Shown: positions 16,694 through 25,785, counted from the stretch's first letter. The stretch: 64,000 bases of DNA from Rathayibacter sp. VKM Ac-2857 (GCF_013205025.1 NZ_JABMLE010000002.1:62001-126000), one strand, 5' to 3'. Notes: a model not told the origin generated them from the letters alone. Numbers and translations are program-made.

Positions 16694-17367
16694 GCACCAT
16701 CCTCATCGCCGAGGACGAGGAGCGGATCGCCGCCTTCGTCGAGAAGGGCCTGCGCTCGGCCGGCTACACGACGACGCTGGCGGCCCGCGGGGACGACGCG
16801 CTCGCCTACCTGCGCAGCGGCGGGTTCGACCTCGTGCTGCTGGACGTCGGCCTGCCCGGCATGGACGGCTTCGCGGTGCTGCGCGCGCTGCGGGCGGAGG
16901 GGGCGACGCTGCCGGTGATCATGCTGACGGCGCGCAGCTCCGTCGCCGACACGGTCGAGGGGCTCGACCTGGGTGCGAACGACTACCTCGCGAAGCCGTT
17001 CCGCTTCGACGAGCTGCTCGCGCGGATCCGGGTGCGGCTGCGCGATGCGGCGGCCGCCGGCTCGGGCTCTGCCGAGGACGACGGCGTCCTCGTGCACGGC
17101 GGCGTCACCCTCGATCTGCGCTCGCGGCGGGCGACGGTCGAGGGCAGCACGCTCGACCTCTCGGCGCGCGAGTTCGCGCTGGCGGAGGAGTTCCTCCGCC
17201 ACCCGGAGCAGGTGCTCAGCCGCGAGCAGCTGCTGAGCCGGGTCTGGGGGTTCGACTTCGATCCGGGCTCGAACGTCGTCGACGTCTACGTGCGGTACCT
17301 GCGCGGCAAGATCGGGGCCGAGCGGATCGAGACGGTGCGCGGCATGGGCTACCGGATGGTGGGCTGA
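16690..17367 (+). CDS. OmpR/PhoB-family response regulator
   Basis: A 225-residue two-domain regulator. The receiver domain has acidic residues near EDEER, phosphoacceptor Asp52 (LVLLDVGLPGMDG) and Lys in DYLAKPF. The winged-helix DNA-binding domain spans about residues 130-225 (LDLSAREFALAEEFLRHPEQVLSREQLL, VDVYVRYLRGKI, IETVRGMGYRMVG). GTG start 16690 overlaps the kinase stop. A likely target site is the TCCTGAGC-N4-GCTCAGGA palindrome upstream of the kinase; OmpR-type factors often bind direct repeats, so this is tentative. Confidence 0.95.
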   Translation: MSTILIAEDEERIAAFVEKGLRSAGYTTTLAARGDDALAYLRSGGFDLVLLDVGLPGMDGFAVLRALRAEGATLPVIMLTARSSVADTVEGLDLGANDYLAKPFRFDELLARIRVRLRDAAAAGSGSAEDDGVLVHGGVTLDLRSRRATVEGSTLDLSAREFALAEEFLRHPEQVLSREQLLSRVWGFDFDPGSNVVDVYVRYLRGKIGAERIETVRGMGYRMVG

Positions 17368-17421
17368 GGCGGCGACGCGCCGAGTCGGCGCAGGTCGAGC
17401 GGCTCCGGACCCGCGCCGTCG

Positions 17422-17925
17422 TCAGTCGTCCGTGTCGTCGTCGACGTCGTCGTCCGGGTCGTCGGCGTCCTCGTCGTCGCCGTCGTCGTCCCCGTCGGCC
17501 GGCACGGGCGCCGGGACCGGCACGACCGGGACGGGGGCGGTGCCGGCGCCCTGCTCGGCGGGCGGGCTCTGCGGGGCCGGTGCGGCCGGGGCCGCGGGCG
17601 CGGTCGTGGCGGCGGGGTCCACGGCGGCGGGATCGGTCGCGGCGGGATCGGCGCCGGCCGGATCGTTGCTCGACGGGTCGGCGTCCGAAGTCTCGCCGGC
17701 ACCGGGGGCCCGGCTCGGTCCGACGACGGGCGTCGAGCCGATCTCGGTGACCTGCGGAGGCTGCTGCAGCGCGCTCGCGACGGTGACGACTCCCCCGGCG
17801 ATCGCGGCCAGGCAGAGGGCCGCTGCGGCGGCGAGCAGGACGGGACCACGGCGGGGCATCGGCGTCTCCTGACCGGTCGTGTCGGGATCGGGGCGGCGGA
17901 ACGGGTTTCCTGGTGATTTTCTCAT
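17422..17925 (-). CDS. acidic membrane-anchored protein, last gene of the glycosyltransferase operon
   Basis: A 167-residue protein I do not recognise. A 28-residue basic cytoplasmic start (MRKSPGNPFRRPD) precedes one membrane helix (PVLLAAAAALCLAAIAGGVVTV), then an extracytoplasmic Ala/Pro/Asp-rich linker and an almost pure Asp tail (GDDDGDDEDADDPDDD). Such a tail could bind cations or basic partners at the surface. ATG 17925 overlaps the stop of the preceding kinase gene as ATGA, so it is translationally coupled to the operon. It ends 54 nt from the convergent response regulator gene. Confidence 0.65.
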   Translation of the reverse strand: MRKSPGNPFRRPDPDTTGQETPMPRRGPVLLAAAAALCLAAIAGGVVTVASALQQPPQVTEIGSTPVVGPSRAPGAGETSDADPSSNDPAGADPAATDPAAVDPAATTAPAAPAAPAPQSPPAEQGAGTAPVPVVPVPAPVPADGDDDGDDEDADDPDDDVDDDTDD

Positions 17926-19001
17926 GCGGCGAGGATCCTTCCTGAGAGGCGGGCGAGGGACCGGGCGGCCGGCGCACGCCAGGCCGGGCGGAAGAGGTAA
18001 AGGCAGCCGAGCCGGAACCGGGCCGCGGTCTCGGAGGCGGCGAGGCGCCCGGGCGAGGCGCCCGCGTGCTCGGCAGCGCGGTCGACGACCGCGGTGGCCC
18101 GGGCCGCGAGATCTGCGGGCAGCAGGCCCTGCGCGGTGCGCAGCCGCAGGTGCGCCCGCAGGTTGCCGAGGTCGAGCGCCGCCTCGGCCCGCGCGGCGGT
18201 GTCGAGGTCGAGCAGGGCGAGCCCGCCCTCCGCGACCAGCAGCTGCTTGTCGTGCAGGTCGCGATGGGCGAGCACGAGCGGCTCGACGGGCCCCGCGAGG
18301 AGCGACTCCCCTACCCGCTCGGCGGCGGCGAGCATCTCGGCTCGCAGGCCGCGGAGGAGCAGCGGTGCGGCGTGGGCGGCCCAGCGCGCGACGACGGCGG
18401 CCTCCGCCTCCGGCCCGTGCTCGGGCAGCTCGGCCGGCGCCGCGGGCAGGAGCGCCCAGCCCTCGGCCCAGCGCTCCCAGAGCGCGGACCACTGCTCGGC
18501 GGTGGTCCGCGGGTCGGAGCCGACCTCGAGCACGGTGCGTCCGGGCAGCGCCGAGAAGCGGACGAGTCCCTCCGGGTCGTCCGGTCGCTCCAGCACCCGC
18601 GGCAGAGCGAAGCCCGCCGCGAAGGCCTCGGCGCTCCGGTGGGCGGCGAGCACCGCGGGGGCGGCCTGCGGGCGGAGGACCTTGAGGAAGCTGCCGCCGT
18701 CCGCGGCGCGCACCACGGCTCGGCGACCGGGCCGGTGCACGATCACGGCGCCCTCGCGGCGGGCGTGCGCGAGCGCCGGGAGCCGGCGGTCGGTGCCGGC
18801 GGGGAGCAGCTCGACACCGCGCTCGGGGGTCCAGCGGCCGGCGCGCACCTCCGGCGAGTCCGCACTCAGGGCCTCGAGATCCGCTCCGTCGAGGGACGGC
18901 CAGGCGCGCGAGACGGTCCACGTCACGGCGTCCTCGACGACCTCGGCGGGGACGGCGGGCGCCGCGCTCAGCGGGCTCGGCAGGTCCGGGGCGCTCAGCA
19001 T
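17922..19001 (-). CDS. APH-fold phosphotransferase, second of two
   Basis: A 359-residue protein with the aminoglycoside/choline kinase fold. The catalytic loop is LVLAHRDLHDKQLLV and the metal-binding Asp is in ALLDLDTAARAEAALDLGNL. An N-lobe Lys candidate is SFLKVLRP. The fold phosphorylates hydroxyl groups of sugars, amino alcohols or antibiotics; the substrate is unknown. Its start overlaps the stop of the other APH-fold kinase by 7 nt, and its own stop overlaps the acidic protein start. Operon context suggests phosphorylation of a sugar or glycoconjugate intermediate rather than drug resistance. Confidence 0.72.
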   Translation of the reverse strand: MLSAPDLPSPLSAAPAVPAEVVEDAVTWTVSRAWPSLDGADLEALSADSPEVRAGRWTPERGVELLPAGTDRRLPALAHARREGAVIVHRPGRRAVVRAADGGSFLKVLRPQAAPAVLAAHRSAEAFAAGFALPRVLERPDDPEGLVRFSALPGRTVLEVGSDPRTTAEQWSALWERWAEGWALLPAAPAELPEHGPEAEAAVVARWAAHAAPLLLRGLRAEMLAAAERVGESLLAGPVEPLVLAHRDLHDKQLLVAEGGLALLDLDTAARAEAALDLGNLRAHLRLRTAQGLLPADLAARATAVVDRAAEHAGASPGRLAASETAARFRLGCLYLFRPAWRAPAARSLARLSGRILAA

Positions 19002-20140
19002 CCGAGCACCTCCTCGGCACGGGTGACGGCGTCGTCGAGGCGCTCGCGCCAGTCCGGCAACGCGGTGCGGAAGGGCTCGACCGCGCGCAGCAGCACGCCC
19101 GAGGCGGTGCGGCGGCGCAGCGCCGCCTCGTCGACGGCACCGCCGGCGGCCCGGTAGGCCTCGAGAAGCGCTTCCGCGAGGGCGGAGCCGGGGGCCTCGG
19201 CCGCGAGCAACCCGCCGAGGTCGCGCTCGGGCTCGTCGAGGCGGACCCGATCGAAGTCGATCAGGCGGACGCCGTCGCCGACGAGGACCTGGTCCGCGGA
19301 GAAGTCGCCGTGCACGACGACGGACCGCGCCGGCGTCGCATCGCGGGGGGCGCCGAGGGTCGCCACCAGGCGCTCGAGGCGCGGAGCGAGGCCCGGGGCG
19401 AGGTCGGCGAGCGCGCGGACGGCCGTGGCGACCTCGTCGCGGGAGCCGGCGGGCACGCGCACTCCGCGCACCTCGTGCAGCCGGGCGAGTGCCGCGCCGG
19501 CGGCCTCGGCGGCGCCGGCCGACGGCTGTTCGGCCAGATCGCCCTCCCCCCACCACGGCGTCGAGGCCGCTCCGGAGCCGAGCACCGTCGGCGCGAGCAC
19601 CGGCACGCCCCGCGCGGCCAGCTCCGCCTGCACGCGCGCGACCTCGGCGACCGCCGCCGCGGCTCCCCGGGGGACGATCTTGACCACGCGCGACCCGTCC
19701 GCGAGGACCAGCCGGCGGTGCGGGTTGTGCCGGAGCACGCGCGACCGCTCGAGGAGCCCCGGCTCGCTCCGCTCCAGGCGCCGAAGAGTCGGCGAGAGCT
19801 CGCGGTCGGCGTGAGCCGGTCCGCTGAGGGCCGCGAGCGCCGGGTGCTCGCGCAGCTCGACGCCGACGCGGGCGGCGCGCTCGCGGGTCTTCGCGAGCTT
19901 GGCCGGGTCGGCGTAGGAGGCGATCCAGCCCGGGCCGTCGGGCGCGTCGAAGGCGACCACGACGTCGGCCGCCCGCTTCCAGCGCCGCCGGGTGACGCGC
20001 AAGGGGTGGCCGAGGGCGTCGGCGAGTCGGCGGGGATCGAGCAGCTCGGCGAGGGCGGGCAGCGCCGGGTCGCGGCGGGCGAGGTCGGCGACGGCCGCCT
20101 CCGTGACGGCGGTCGCGCCGGCGCCGGTGCGGGCGCTCAT
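18995..20140 (-). CDS. APH-fold phosphotransferase, first of two
   Basis: A 381-residue protein of the aminoglycoside phosphotransferase superfamily. SVVVHGDFSADQVLVGDGVRLIDFDRVRL contains the catalytic HGD-x-N/Q-type loop and the DFD metal motif; SRVVKIVPRG probably holds the ATP-binding Lys. An unusual 120-residue region precedes the kinase core. It overlaps the ABC transporter stop by 4 nt (ATGA). Two different kinases in tandem within one operon are unusual and may act on successive hydroxyls or on two intermediates. Confidence 0.72.
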   Translation of the reverse strand: MSARTGAGATAVTEAAVADLARRDPALPALAELLDPRRLADALGHPLRVTRRRWKRAADVVVAFDAPDGPGWIASYADPAKLAKTRERAARVGVELREHPALAALSGPAHADRELSPTLRRLERSEPGLLERSRVLRHNPHRRLVLADGSRVVKIVPRGAAAAVAEVARVQAELAARGVPVLAPTVLGSGAASTPWWGEGDLAEQPSAGAAEAAGAALARLHEVRGVRVPAGSRDEVATAVRALADLAPGLAPRLERLVATLGAPRDATPARSVVVHGDFSADQVLVGDGVRLIDFDRVRLDEPERDLGGLLAAEAPGSALAEALLEAYRAAGGAVDEAALRRRTASGVLLRAVEPFRTALPDWRERLDDAVTRAEEVLGC

Positions 20141-21963
20141 GCGCGCACCTCCGCTCCGGGCTCGGTCGCCGCGGCGCGGTGGAACCAGGCGGCGACGCGG
20201 GAGTCGCGGCCCAGCAGCTCCTCGGGCGAGCCGTCCTCGACGATGCGGCCGTCCTCGAGCCAGAGCAGCCGGTCGGCGCCCGCGATCGCGGCGGGGTCGT
20301 GGGTGATCGAGATCGTGGTGCGGCCGCGGGTGAGCTCGGCGAGCGACTGCGCGACCTGGGCACGCGCCTCCGGATCGAGCCCGGTCGTCGCCTCGTCGAG
20401 GACGACCACCGGCGCGTCGCGCAGCAGAGCGCGGGCGATGGCGATCCGCTGACGCTGGCCGCCGGAGAGGGTCCCGCCGCGCTCGCCGAGCACGGTCTCG
20501 AAGCCGTGCGGCAGCGCCTGCACGAAGTCGAGCGCGTTCGCGCGGCGGGCGGCCTCCTCCACCTCGGCGTCGGTGGCGTCGAGGCGTCCGTAGCGGATGT
20601 TCTCGCGGACCGTCGTGGCGAAGAGGACCGAGTCCTGCAGCAGCAGCGAGATGCTCGAGCGCAGGCTCGCGAGCGTCGCGTCGCGCAGATCCGTCCCGTC
20701 GATCGCGATGCGGCCGCTCCGCGGGTCGGAGGCGCGCACGAGCAGGCTCACGAGCGTCGACTTGCCGGCTCCGGAGGCGCCGAGCAGGCAGACGCTCTCG
20801 CCGCCGCGCAGCTGCAGCGACAGGTCGGTGAACAGCGGGCGGCCGTAGCCGTCGTCCACGCCGATCGCCTCGAACGAGACGGCGCCGGCCGTGGTCACGA
20901 GCGCTCGCGCGCCCGGGCGGTCGTGCACCTCGATCTCCTCGTCGAGGAGGTCGGCGACCCGCTCGCCCGAGGCGGCGGCGCGCGCGATCCGGCCGGTGTA
21001 CTTCGCGAGGTCCTTCAGCGGTCGCATCGCGATCTTGAGGTACATCGTGAAGACGACGAGGTCGCCCGGGGTCATCTGCCCCTCGAGCACCCGCCAGCCG
21101 CCGCCGGTCAGGACGAGGGCGGTCGCGACGCCGACGATGACGTCGGTGCGGCGCTCGAGCGCGGCGGCGAGCCGCCGGGCCTTCACTCCCTGGTGCAGCG
21201 CCGTCGCGTTGCCGCGGTCGAACGCGTCGCCCACCTCCTTCTCCAGCCCGTAGGCCTGAACGACGCGGATCGCCCCGAGGGTCTGCGCGGCGGTGTCGGC
21301 CAGCGCGCCCTCACCCTTGCGGGTGGAGCGCGAGGCGCTGGTGATCGAGCTGGAGCTGCGGCGCGAGGAGACGAGGTAGACGATCGACGCGCCGATCACG
21401 ACCAGGGTGAGCAGCGGATCCAGCCACAGCATCACGACGGTCAGGACGACCAGCGTGATCACATTGCCGACCAGCGGGAGCCCGGCGGTGACCGCGACCT
21501 CCTGCAGCCGGCCGATGTCGCCGACCAGCCGCTGCACGGTGTCGCCGGCCGAGGAGACCGTGTGGTACCGCAGCGAGAGGGCCTGCACGTGCGCGAAGAC
21601 GCGGGCGCGGAGCGCGGTCGCGACCCGCGAGCCGACCAGCGCGAAGGCGATCGTGGAGAGATAGGCGGTGATCGCGCGCAGGCCGACCAGGCCGAGCAGG
21701 ATCGCGCCGCAGGCGACGAGGAGGCCGATGGTGGCGGGCGGGGTGCCGGCGTTGGCGCCGGCCGTGGCGCCCAGGCTCGCGCTGACGCTGTCGATCACGA
21801 TCTTCAGCGGCCACGGCTCGAGGACCCGGAGGATCACCTCGGCCAGCAGCGCGACGAGGCCGCCGAGCATCAGGAGGCGGTGCTCGCGCAGGTGCGGGCG
21901 GACGATGCCGAGGCTGCGGCGGAGGGCGCCGGGGTCGGGGGTGCTGCGGCTCGCGCGGCTCAT
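20137..21963 (-). CDS. ABC exporter, fused membrane and ATPase domains (MsbA/LmrA-like)
   Basis: A 608-residue half-transporter. Six membrane helices occupy about residues 30-310; the nucleotide-binding domain has Walker A GASGAGKST, signature LSGGQRQRIAIARAL and Walker B VVVLDEATTGLDP. It should work as a homodimer exporting a lipid-linked or amphipathic product. Between three glycosyltransferases and two kinases, it is the likely exporter or flippase of what they make. Start and stop both overlap neighbouring genes by 4 nt. Confidence 0.93.
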   Translation of the reverse strand: MSRASRSTPDPGALRRSLGIVRPHLREHRLLMLGGLVALLAEVILRVLEPWPLKIVIDSVSASLGATAGANAGTPPATIGLLVACGAILLGLVGLRAITAYLSTIAFALVGSRVATALRARVFAHVQALSLRYHTVSSAGDTVQRLVGDIGRLQEVAVTAGLPLVGNVITLVVLTVVMLWLDPLLTLVVIGASIVYLVSSRRSSSSITSASRSTRKGEGALADTAAQTLGAIRVVQAYGLEKEVGDAFDRGNATALHQGVKARRLAAALERRTDVIVGVATALVLTGGGWRVLEGQMTPGDLVVFTMYLKIAMRPLKDLAKYTGRIARAAASGERVADLLDEEIEVHDRPGARALVTTAGAVSFEAIGVDDGYGRPLFTDLSLQLRGGESVCLLGASGAGKSTLVSLLVRASDPRSGRIAIDGTDLRDATLASLRSSISLLLQDSVLFATTVRENIRYGRLDATDAEVEEAARRANALDFVQALPHGFETVLGERGGTLSGGQRQRIAIARALLRDAPVVVLDEATTGLDPEARAQVAQSLAELTRGRTTISITHDPAAIAGADRLLWLEDGRIVEDGSPEELLGRDSRVAAWFHRAAATEPGAEVRA

Positions 21964-23186
21964 GCGGCGGCCTCCTCGGTGCTGTCGGTGGTGGTGCCGG
22001 TGCGGATGCCGTCGATGCTCATGCCCGCGGTGCGCATGGCCTCGGTGCCGGTGACCGCGGAACGATCGACGGGGACGGCGGCGAGGATCCGCTCGAGCAC
22101 CCGCGACCAGTCGTGCTCAGCGACCGCGTCGGCCCGGGCGGCCGCGCCCATCGCGCGGCGGCGGGCGGGGTCGGCGGCGAGGTCCGCGACGGCCGCGGCG
22201 AGCGCCTCCGGCCGCCCCGGCTCGACGACGAGGCCGGTGACCCCGTGCCGGAGGATCGCGGGGATCTGCCCGACGCCGGTGGCGATCACAGGCAGACCGG
22301 CGGCCAGGTACTCGTAGACCTTGAGCGGCGAGAAGTAGTCCTGGCCCTCGCGGGCCGGGTACGGAGCGACGCCGACGTCGAGGCGGGCGAGCTGCGCGGG
22401 CATGTCCTCCGGGGCGACGGCGCCGGTGAACTCGACGTCGAGGCCGAGGCGACCGGCCTGCTCGCGCAGGGCCGGTCCCTCCGGGCCGTCGCCGACGACG
22501 AGCAGCCGCACGCGCTCGGGGTCGAGCAGCGCGACGGCGTCGACCAGGCCGCCGACGCCGTGCCACGGCTTGAGCGTGCCGACGAAGCCGACGACGAGCG
22601 GGTCGCCGGAGCGGGCCGGGCCGGGAACGATGCGGCGCGTGTTGACGCCGTTGGGCGCGACGAGCGGCGAGGCGGCACCGTGCTCGGCGGCCCAGCGGGC
22701 GACGGGCTCGGAGACGCAGGCGACGGCCGCGGCCGAGGACAGCACCGCGCGGGTCGCCCGCTCCGCCCCCGCCTCGTCGACGAGGACGCGGTGCTCGCGC
22801 TGCTCGTCGATCAGGGGCGCGTTCACCTCGAGCACCGCGGGCACGCCGAGGGCGCGCGAGACCAGGGCGGAGGCGCGGCTGAAGAGGGAGTAGCGCTCGT
22901 GCACGAGGTCGCAGCCGTCGAGCACGACCGCCTCGGCGAGGTGCGCGGCCGCCTCGGCCACGGCGCGCTCGCGCTCGGCCGGGTCCTGCACGCGGGTGCG
23001 GTGCTCGAGCACCTCGACGTCCTGCAGATCGGCGGGGACGCTGTCGCCGGCCCGGGCGCAGTAGACGCGCACCTCGTCGCCGCGCGCGCGGTAGGCGCGC
23101 AGGATCTCCTGGGCGTGGACGGAGGAGCCCTTGCGGCCGAAGACCGGCACGCCGGGGTCCGCGCAGACGAAGGCGACGCGCATCAC
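21960..23186 (-). CDS. glycosyltransferase family 4 protein
   Basis: A 408-residue GT-B glycosyltransferase. The N-domain begins MMRVAFVCADPGVPVFGRKGSSVHAQEILRA, with the Gly loop expected for GT4. The C-domain has VVGFVGTLKPWHGVGGLVDAVALL and the nucleotide-sugar site SPLKVYEYLAAGLPVIATGVGQIPAIL. It should transfer a sugar with retention; donor and acceptor are unknown. It overlaps both neighbours by 4 nt. Within the operon it is one of two GT4 enzymes, consistent with stepwise building of an oligosaccharide. Confidence 0.92.
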   Translation of the reverse strand: MMRVAFVCADPGVPVFGRKGSSVHAQEILRAYRARGDEVRVYCARAGDSVPADLQDVEVLEHRTRVQDPAERERAVAEAAAHLAEAVVLDGCDLVHERYSLFSRASALVSRALGVPAVLEVNAPLIDEQREHRVLVDEAGAERATRAVLSSAAAVACVSEPVARWAAEHGAASPLVAPNGVNTRRIVPGPARSGDPLVVGFVGTLKPWHGVGGLVDAVALLDPERVRLLVVGDGPEGPALREQAGRLGLDVEFTGAVAPEDMPAQLARLDVGVAPYPAREGQDYFSPLKVYEYLAAGLPVIATGVGQIPAILRHGVTGLVVEPGRPEALAAAVADLAADPARRRAMGAAARADAVAEHDWSRVLERILAAVPVDRSAVTGTEAMRTAGMSIDGIRTGTTTDSTEEAAA

Positions 23187-24415
23187 GCCACCTCCGCCGC
23201 GAGGTGGGCGGGCGCGGTCGCCGCGAGGGTCAGCGCGGCGAGCGTGCGCGCCTGCCCGCGGGAGTCGAACTCGCGCTCCACCAGCGCGCGGGCACGGGCG
23301 GCGGTCCCGGCGGTGTCGAAGGCGGGATCCGCCACCCGCTGGAGCGCGCGGGCGAGGTCGTCCGCGCGGCCCGGGCGGCAGAGGACGCCGGTGTCGCCGT
23401 CGCGGATCACCTCGGGAATCCCGGTGACCGCGGTCGAGATGCAGGGCACCCCGGTGGCCATCGCCTCCAGCAGCACGGTCGGCAGACCGTCGGCGTTGCC
23501 GTCGGCGCCGACCACGCAGGGGGCGACGAAGACGTCGGCGCGGCGCAGCAGCTCCGCGACCTCGTTCTGCGGCACCGGGCCGAGGAGCCGGACGCTCCCG
23601 TCGAGGCCGGCGGCGCGGATCCGCTCGGCGAGAGCGTCGTGCAGCTCGCCTCCGCCGGCGATCTTGACCTCGACGGCGGTCCCCCCGAGCGCGAGCATCG
23701 CGACGGCGTCGACGAGCACCGAGAAGCCCTTCTTCTCGACCAGCCGGCCGACCGCGGCGACCCGGAGCACGCCGGTGCGCTCGGGGCGCGGCGAGAAGGC
23801 GAAGCGGTCGAGCTCCAGCCCGTTGTAGACCCGGTGCACCCGGGCGGACGCGGCCGGGAAGCGCGCGGCGAGGTGCAGCACGTTGTAGTCGCTGACCGTC
23901 ACGGCGAACCGAGCGTCGGCGAGCTTGCGCTCCAGGTCCGCGGCGTCGACGGACTCGTGGAAGAGGTCCTTGGCGTGCGCGGTGAAGGAGTAGGGCACTC
24001 CGGTCAGCAGCGACGCGAGCCGGGCGACCGTGGTGGCGCTCGACGCGAAGTGCGCGTGCAGGTGCGTGACGCCCTCGCGCTGCACGGCGGCGGCGAGCTG
24101 CACGGCCTGCGCCGCATCCTCCGGGCTCGCGCGCAGCAGCTCCGGCAGCAGCCGGCCGACGGCGGCGAGCAGCTCGGGCGACTGCTCGGCGGCCCGCAGG
24201 CCCTGCCAGAGGGCGGACGCCTTGACCGGCTTGTCGAGGTAGCGCACAGGGGCGCTCACCCGGGCGAGCTCGGGGTGGAACCGCGGGTCGTCGGGCGCGC
24301 GCAGCGAGAAGATCACCAGGTCCTCTCCCGCGGCCTCGCGGGCCAGGATCTCGGAGACGACGAAGGTCTCGGAGAAGCGCGGGTAGACCTTGAGGACGTA
24401 GGCGGTGCGGGACAT
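23183..24415 (-). CDS. glycosyltransferase family 4 protein (colanic-acid type)
   Basis: A 410-residue GT-B enzyme with the N-terminal motif VYPRFSETFVVSEILARE, seen in GT4 enzymes of exopolysaccharide synthesis, and the C-domain motif PTVLLEAMATGVPCISTAVTGIPEVIRDGDTG (EX7E type). ATG 24415 is preferred because GGAGGAG lies about 5 nt upstream; a GTG at 24490 in the same frame would overlap the previous gene but has a weaker site. Its stop overlaps the start of the next GT4 gene. Donor and acceptor sugars are unknown. Confidence 0.92.
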   Translation of the reverse strand: MSRTAYVLKVYPRFSETFVVSEILAREAAGEDLVIFSLRAPDDPRFHPELARVSAPVRYLDKPVKASALWQGLRAAEQSPELLAAVGRLLPELLRASPEDAAQAVQLAAAVQREGVTHLHAHFASSATTVARLASLLTGVPYSFTAHAKDLFHESVDAADLERKLADARFAVTVSDYNVLHLAARFPAASARVHRVYNGLELDRFAFSPRPERTGVLRVAAVGRLVEKKGFSVLVDAVAMLALGGTAVEVKIAGGGELHDALAERIRAAGLDGSVRLLGPVPQNEVAELLRRADVFVAPCVVGADGNADGLPTVLLEAMATGVPCISTAVTGIPEVIRDGDTGVLCRPGRADDLARALQRVADPAFDTAGTAARARALVEREFDSRGQARTLAALTLAATAPAHLAAEVA

Positions 24416-24479
24416 CGGGGCTCCTCCGGAGGCGGTGGCGGACGGGACGGGGGCAGCGGGCGGGGTGGTGGCCGGGGCG

Positions 24480-25664
24480 TCAGACGGCACGGTCCGCCTC
24501 CTCGACCGCGGTGCCGCGGGCGGCAGTGACGAGGCGGGCGGCGAGCGGGCCGACGGCGGCGAGACCGTCGAGGTCGATCCCCGTGCGCTGCACCTCGGTG
24601 CCGACCCTCGCCGCGAACCAGGCGCCGAGCCGCTCGGCGCTGACCTCGGCGGGCGCGAGGACCTCGACGGCGCCGCGGGCCTCGAGCGCCTCCGCCCGCA
24701 GCCGCTGCTCCTGGCGGCGGTGCGAGCGCGGCACGATCAGGGCCGGCACCGTGGTGCTCATCACCTCGCAGACCGTGTTGTAGCCGCCCATGCTCACGAC
24801 GGCGGAGGCCCGGCGCAGCAGCGCGAGCGCGTCCGGGACCGAGCGGACCACCGTGGTCGCGGGGCCGGCGGCGGCGCGGATCGCCCGCCGGTGCTCGGCC
24901 GGCATCTGCGGTCCGGTGACGACGACGTGGCGGTAGCCGGCCGGCACCTCGGCCGCCACCGCCGCCTCGGCGATCGCGCGGCCGTCGGAGCCGCCGCCGA
25001 CCGTGGTGAGGACGAAGGGCTCCTCGACCACGGAGTGACCGGCGCCGAGCCGGCCGTTCGCGAGGAAGCCGGTGTGCGCGACGAGGTCGTGCAGCCCGCG
25101 CGGGATCTCGCCAGTGGCCGCAGGATCGTGCACGGCCGGGTCGCCGTAGACCCAGACGGCGTCGTACAGCTCGCGGACGGCGCCGGCCCCGCCGATCGCC
25201 TTCCACTCGGCCGAGGTCGCGGAGCGGCGGTCGAGCACGTCGCGCAGCCCGAGCACCACGACCGCGGCGGGGTTCGCCGCGCGGACGGCCCGCAGCGCCG
25301 GCTCGAGCTCGCCCTGCACGCCGAACGCGTGCCGGTCGACGATCACCAGGTCGGGGGCGAAGGCGGCGAGACCGGCGCGGACCACGTCGCCGCGCAGGCT
25401 CGTCAGGGTGCGCAGCTCGACGTCGAGGTGGCGCGAACGGTAGCCCTGGTCGCCGGTGGTGACGCCGGGGAGGGCGAGCCAGTCCCAGCCGTCGGGGGCG
25501 GTGAACGCGGTGGCGGAGGACTGACCCGTCACCAGCAGGCCGGTCACCTCCTCGCCGAGCAGCTCCGGCAGCGCGGTGTTCAGGGCGTGCGCGAGGGCGA
25601 CGTTGCGCCGCACGTGGCCGAGCCCCACCGAGTCGTGCGAGTACAGGGCGATGCGGATGACCAT
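24480..25664 (-). CDS. MurG/UDP-glycosyltransferase-like enzyme, first gene of the operon
   Basis: A 394-residue GT-B protein. The start VIRIALYSHDSVGLGHVRRNVALAHAL and the C-domain RASAVVSMGGYNTVCEVMS followed by PALIVPRSHRRQEQRLRAEAL match the GT28/UGT-type fold that uses UDP-sugars. ATG 25664 has GAGGGG about 6 nt upstream. It heads a seven-gene minus-strand operon reaching 17422, all but one junction overlapping or touching. Upstream lie two inverted repeats that may control the operon. Confidence 0.88.
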   Translation of the reverse strand: MVIRIALYSHDSVGLGHVRRNVALAHALNTALPELLGEEVTGLLVTGQSSATAFTAPDGWDWLALPGVTTGDQGYRSRHLDVELRTLTSLRGDVVRAGLAAFAPDLVIVDRHAFGVQGELEPALRAVRAANPAAVVVLGLRDVLDRRSATSAEWKAIGGAGAVRELYDAVWVYGDPAVHDPAATGEIPRGLHDLVAHTGFLANGRLGAGHSVVEEPFVLTTVGGGSDGRAIAEAAVAAEVPAGYRHVVVTGPQMPAEHRRAIRAAAGPATTVVRSVPDALALLRRASAVVSMGGYNTVCEVMSTTVPALIVPRSHRRQEQRLRAEALEARGAVEVLAPAEVSAERLGAWFAARVGTEVQRTGIDLDGLAAVGPLAARLVTAARGTAVEEADRAV

Positions 25665-25683
25665 GGCGTTCCCCTCGGAGGCG

Positions 25684-25729
25684 GTGAGCACGGCCCGGTG
25701 GCCGTGGCGGATCCTCGACCCGTGCTCAC
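25684..25729. promoter_or_regulatory. inverted repeat in the leader of the glycosyltransferase operon
   Basis: Perfect 10-bp arms GTGAGCACGG (25684-25693) and CCGTGCTCAC (25720-25729) with a 26-nt spacer, 20 to 65 nt upstream of ATG 25664. It could be an operator or a leader stem. Confidence 0.45.
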
Positions 25730-25765
25730 AGCCTCCCGACGGGGCGTAAGCCGGGTGTGAGACGA

Positions 25766-25785
25766 AGATGAGAGCCGTCTCATCT
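25766..25785. promoter_or_regulatory. perfect palindrome in the divergent promoter region
   Basis: AGATGAGA-GCCG-TCTCATCT, 8-bp arms, between the glycosyltransferase operon and the DUF1684 gene. A related half-site GTGTGAGACG lies just to the left (25755-25764). A dimeric repressor site is the simplest reading. Confidence 0.5.

Noticed and set aside
17922-20140. Aminoglycoside resistance kinases
   Set aside because: The fold matches but sequence around the catalytic loop does not resemble known resistance enzymes, and both genes are embedded in a glycosyltransferase/exporter operon.
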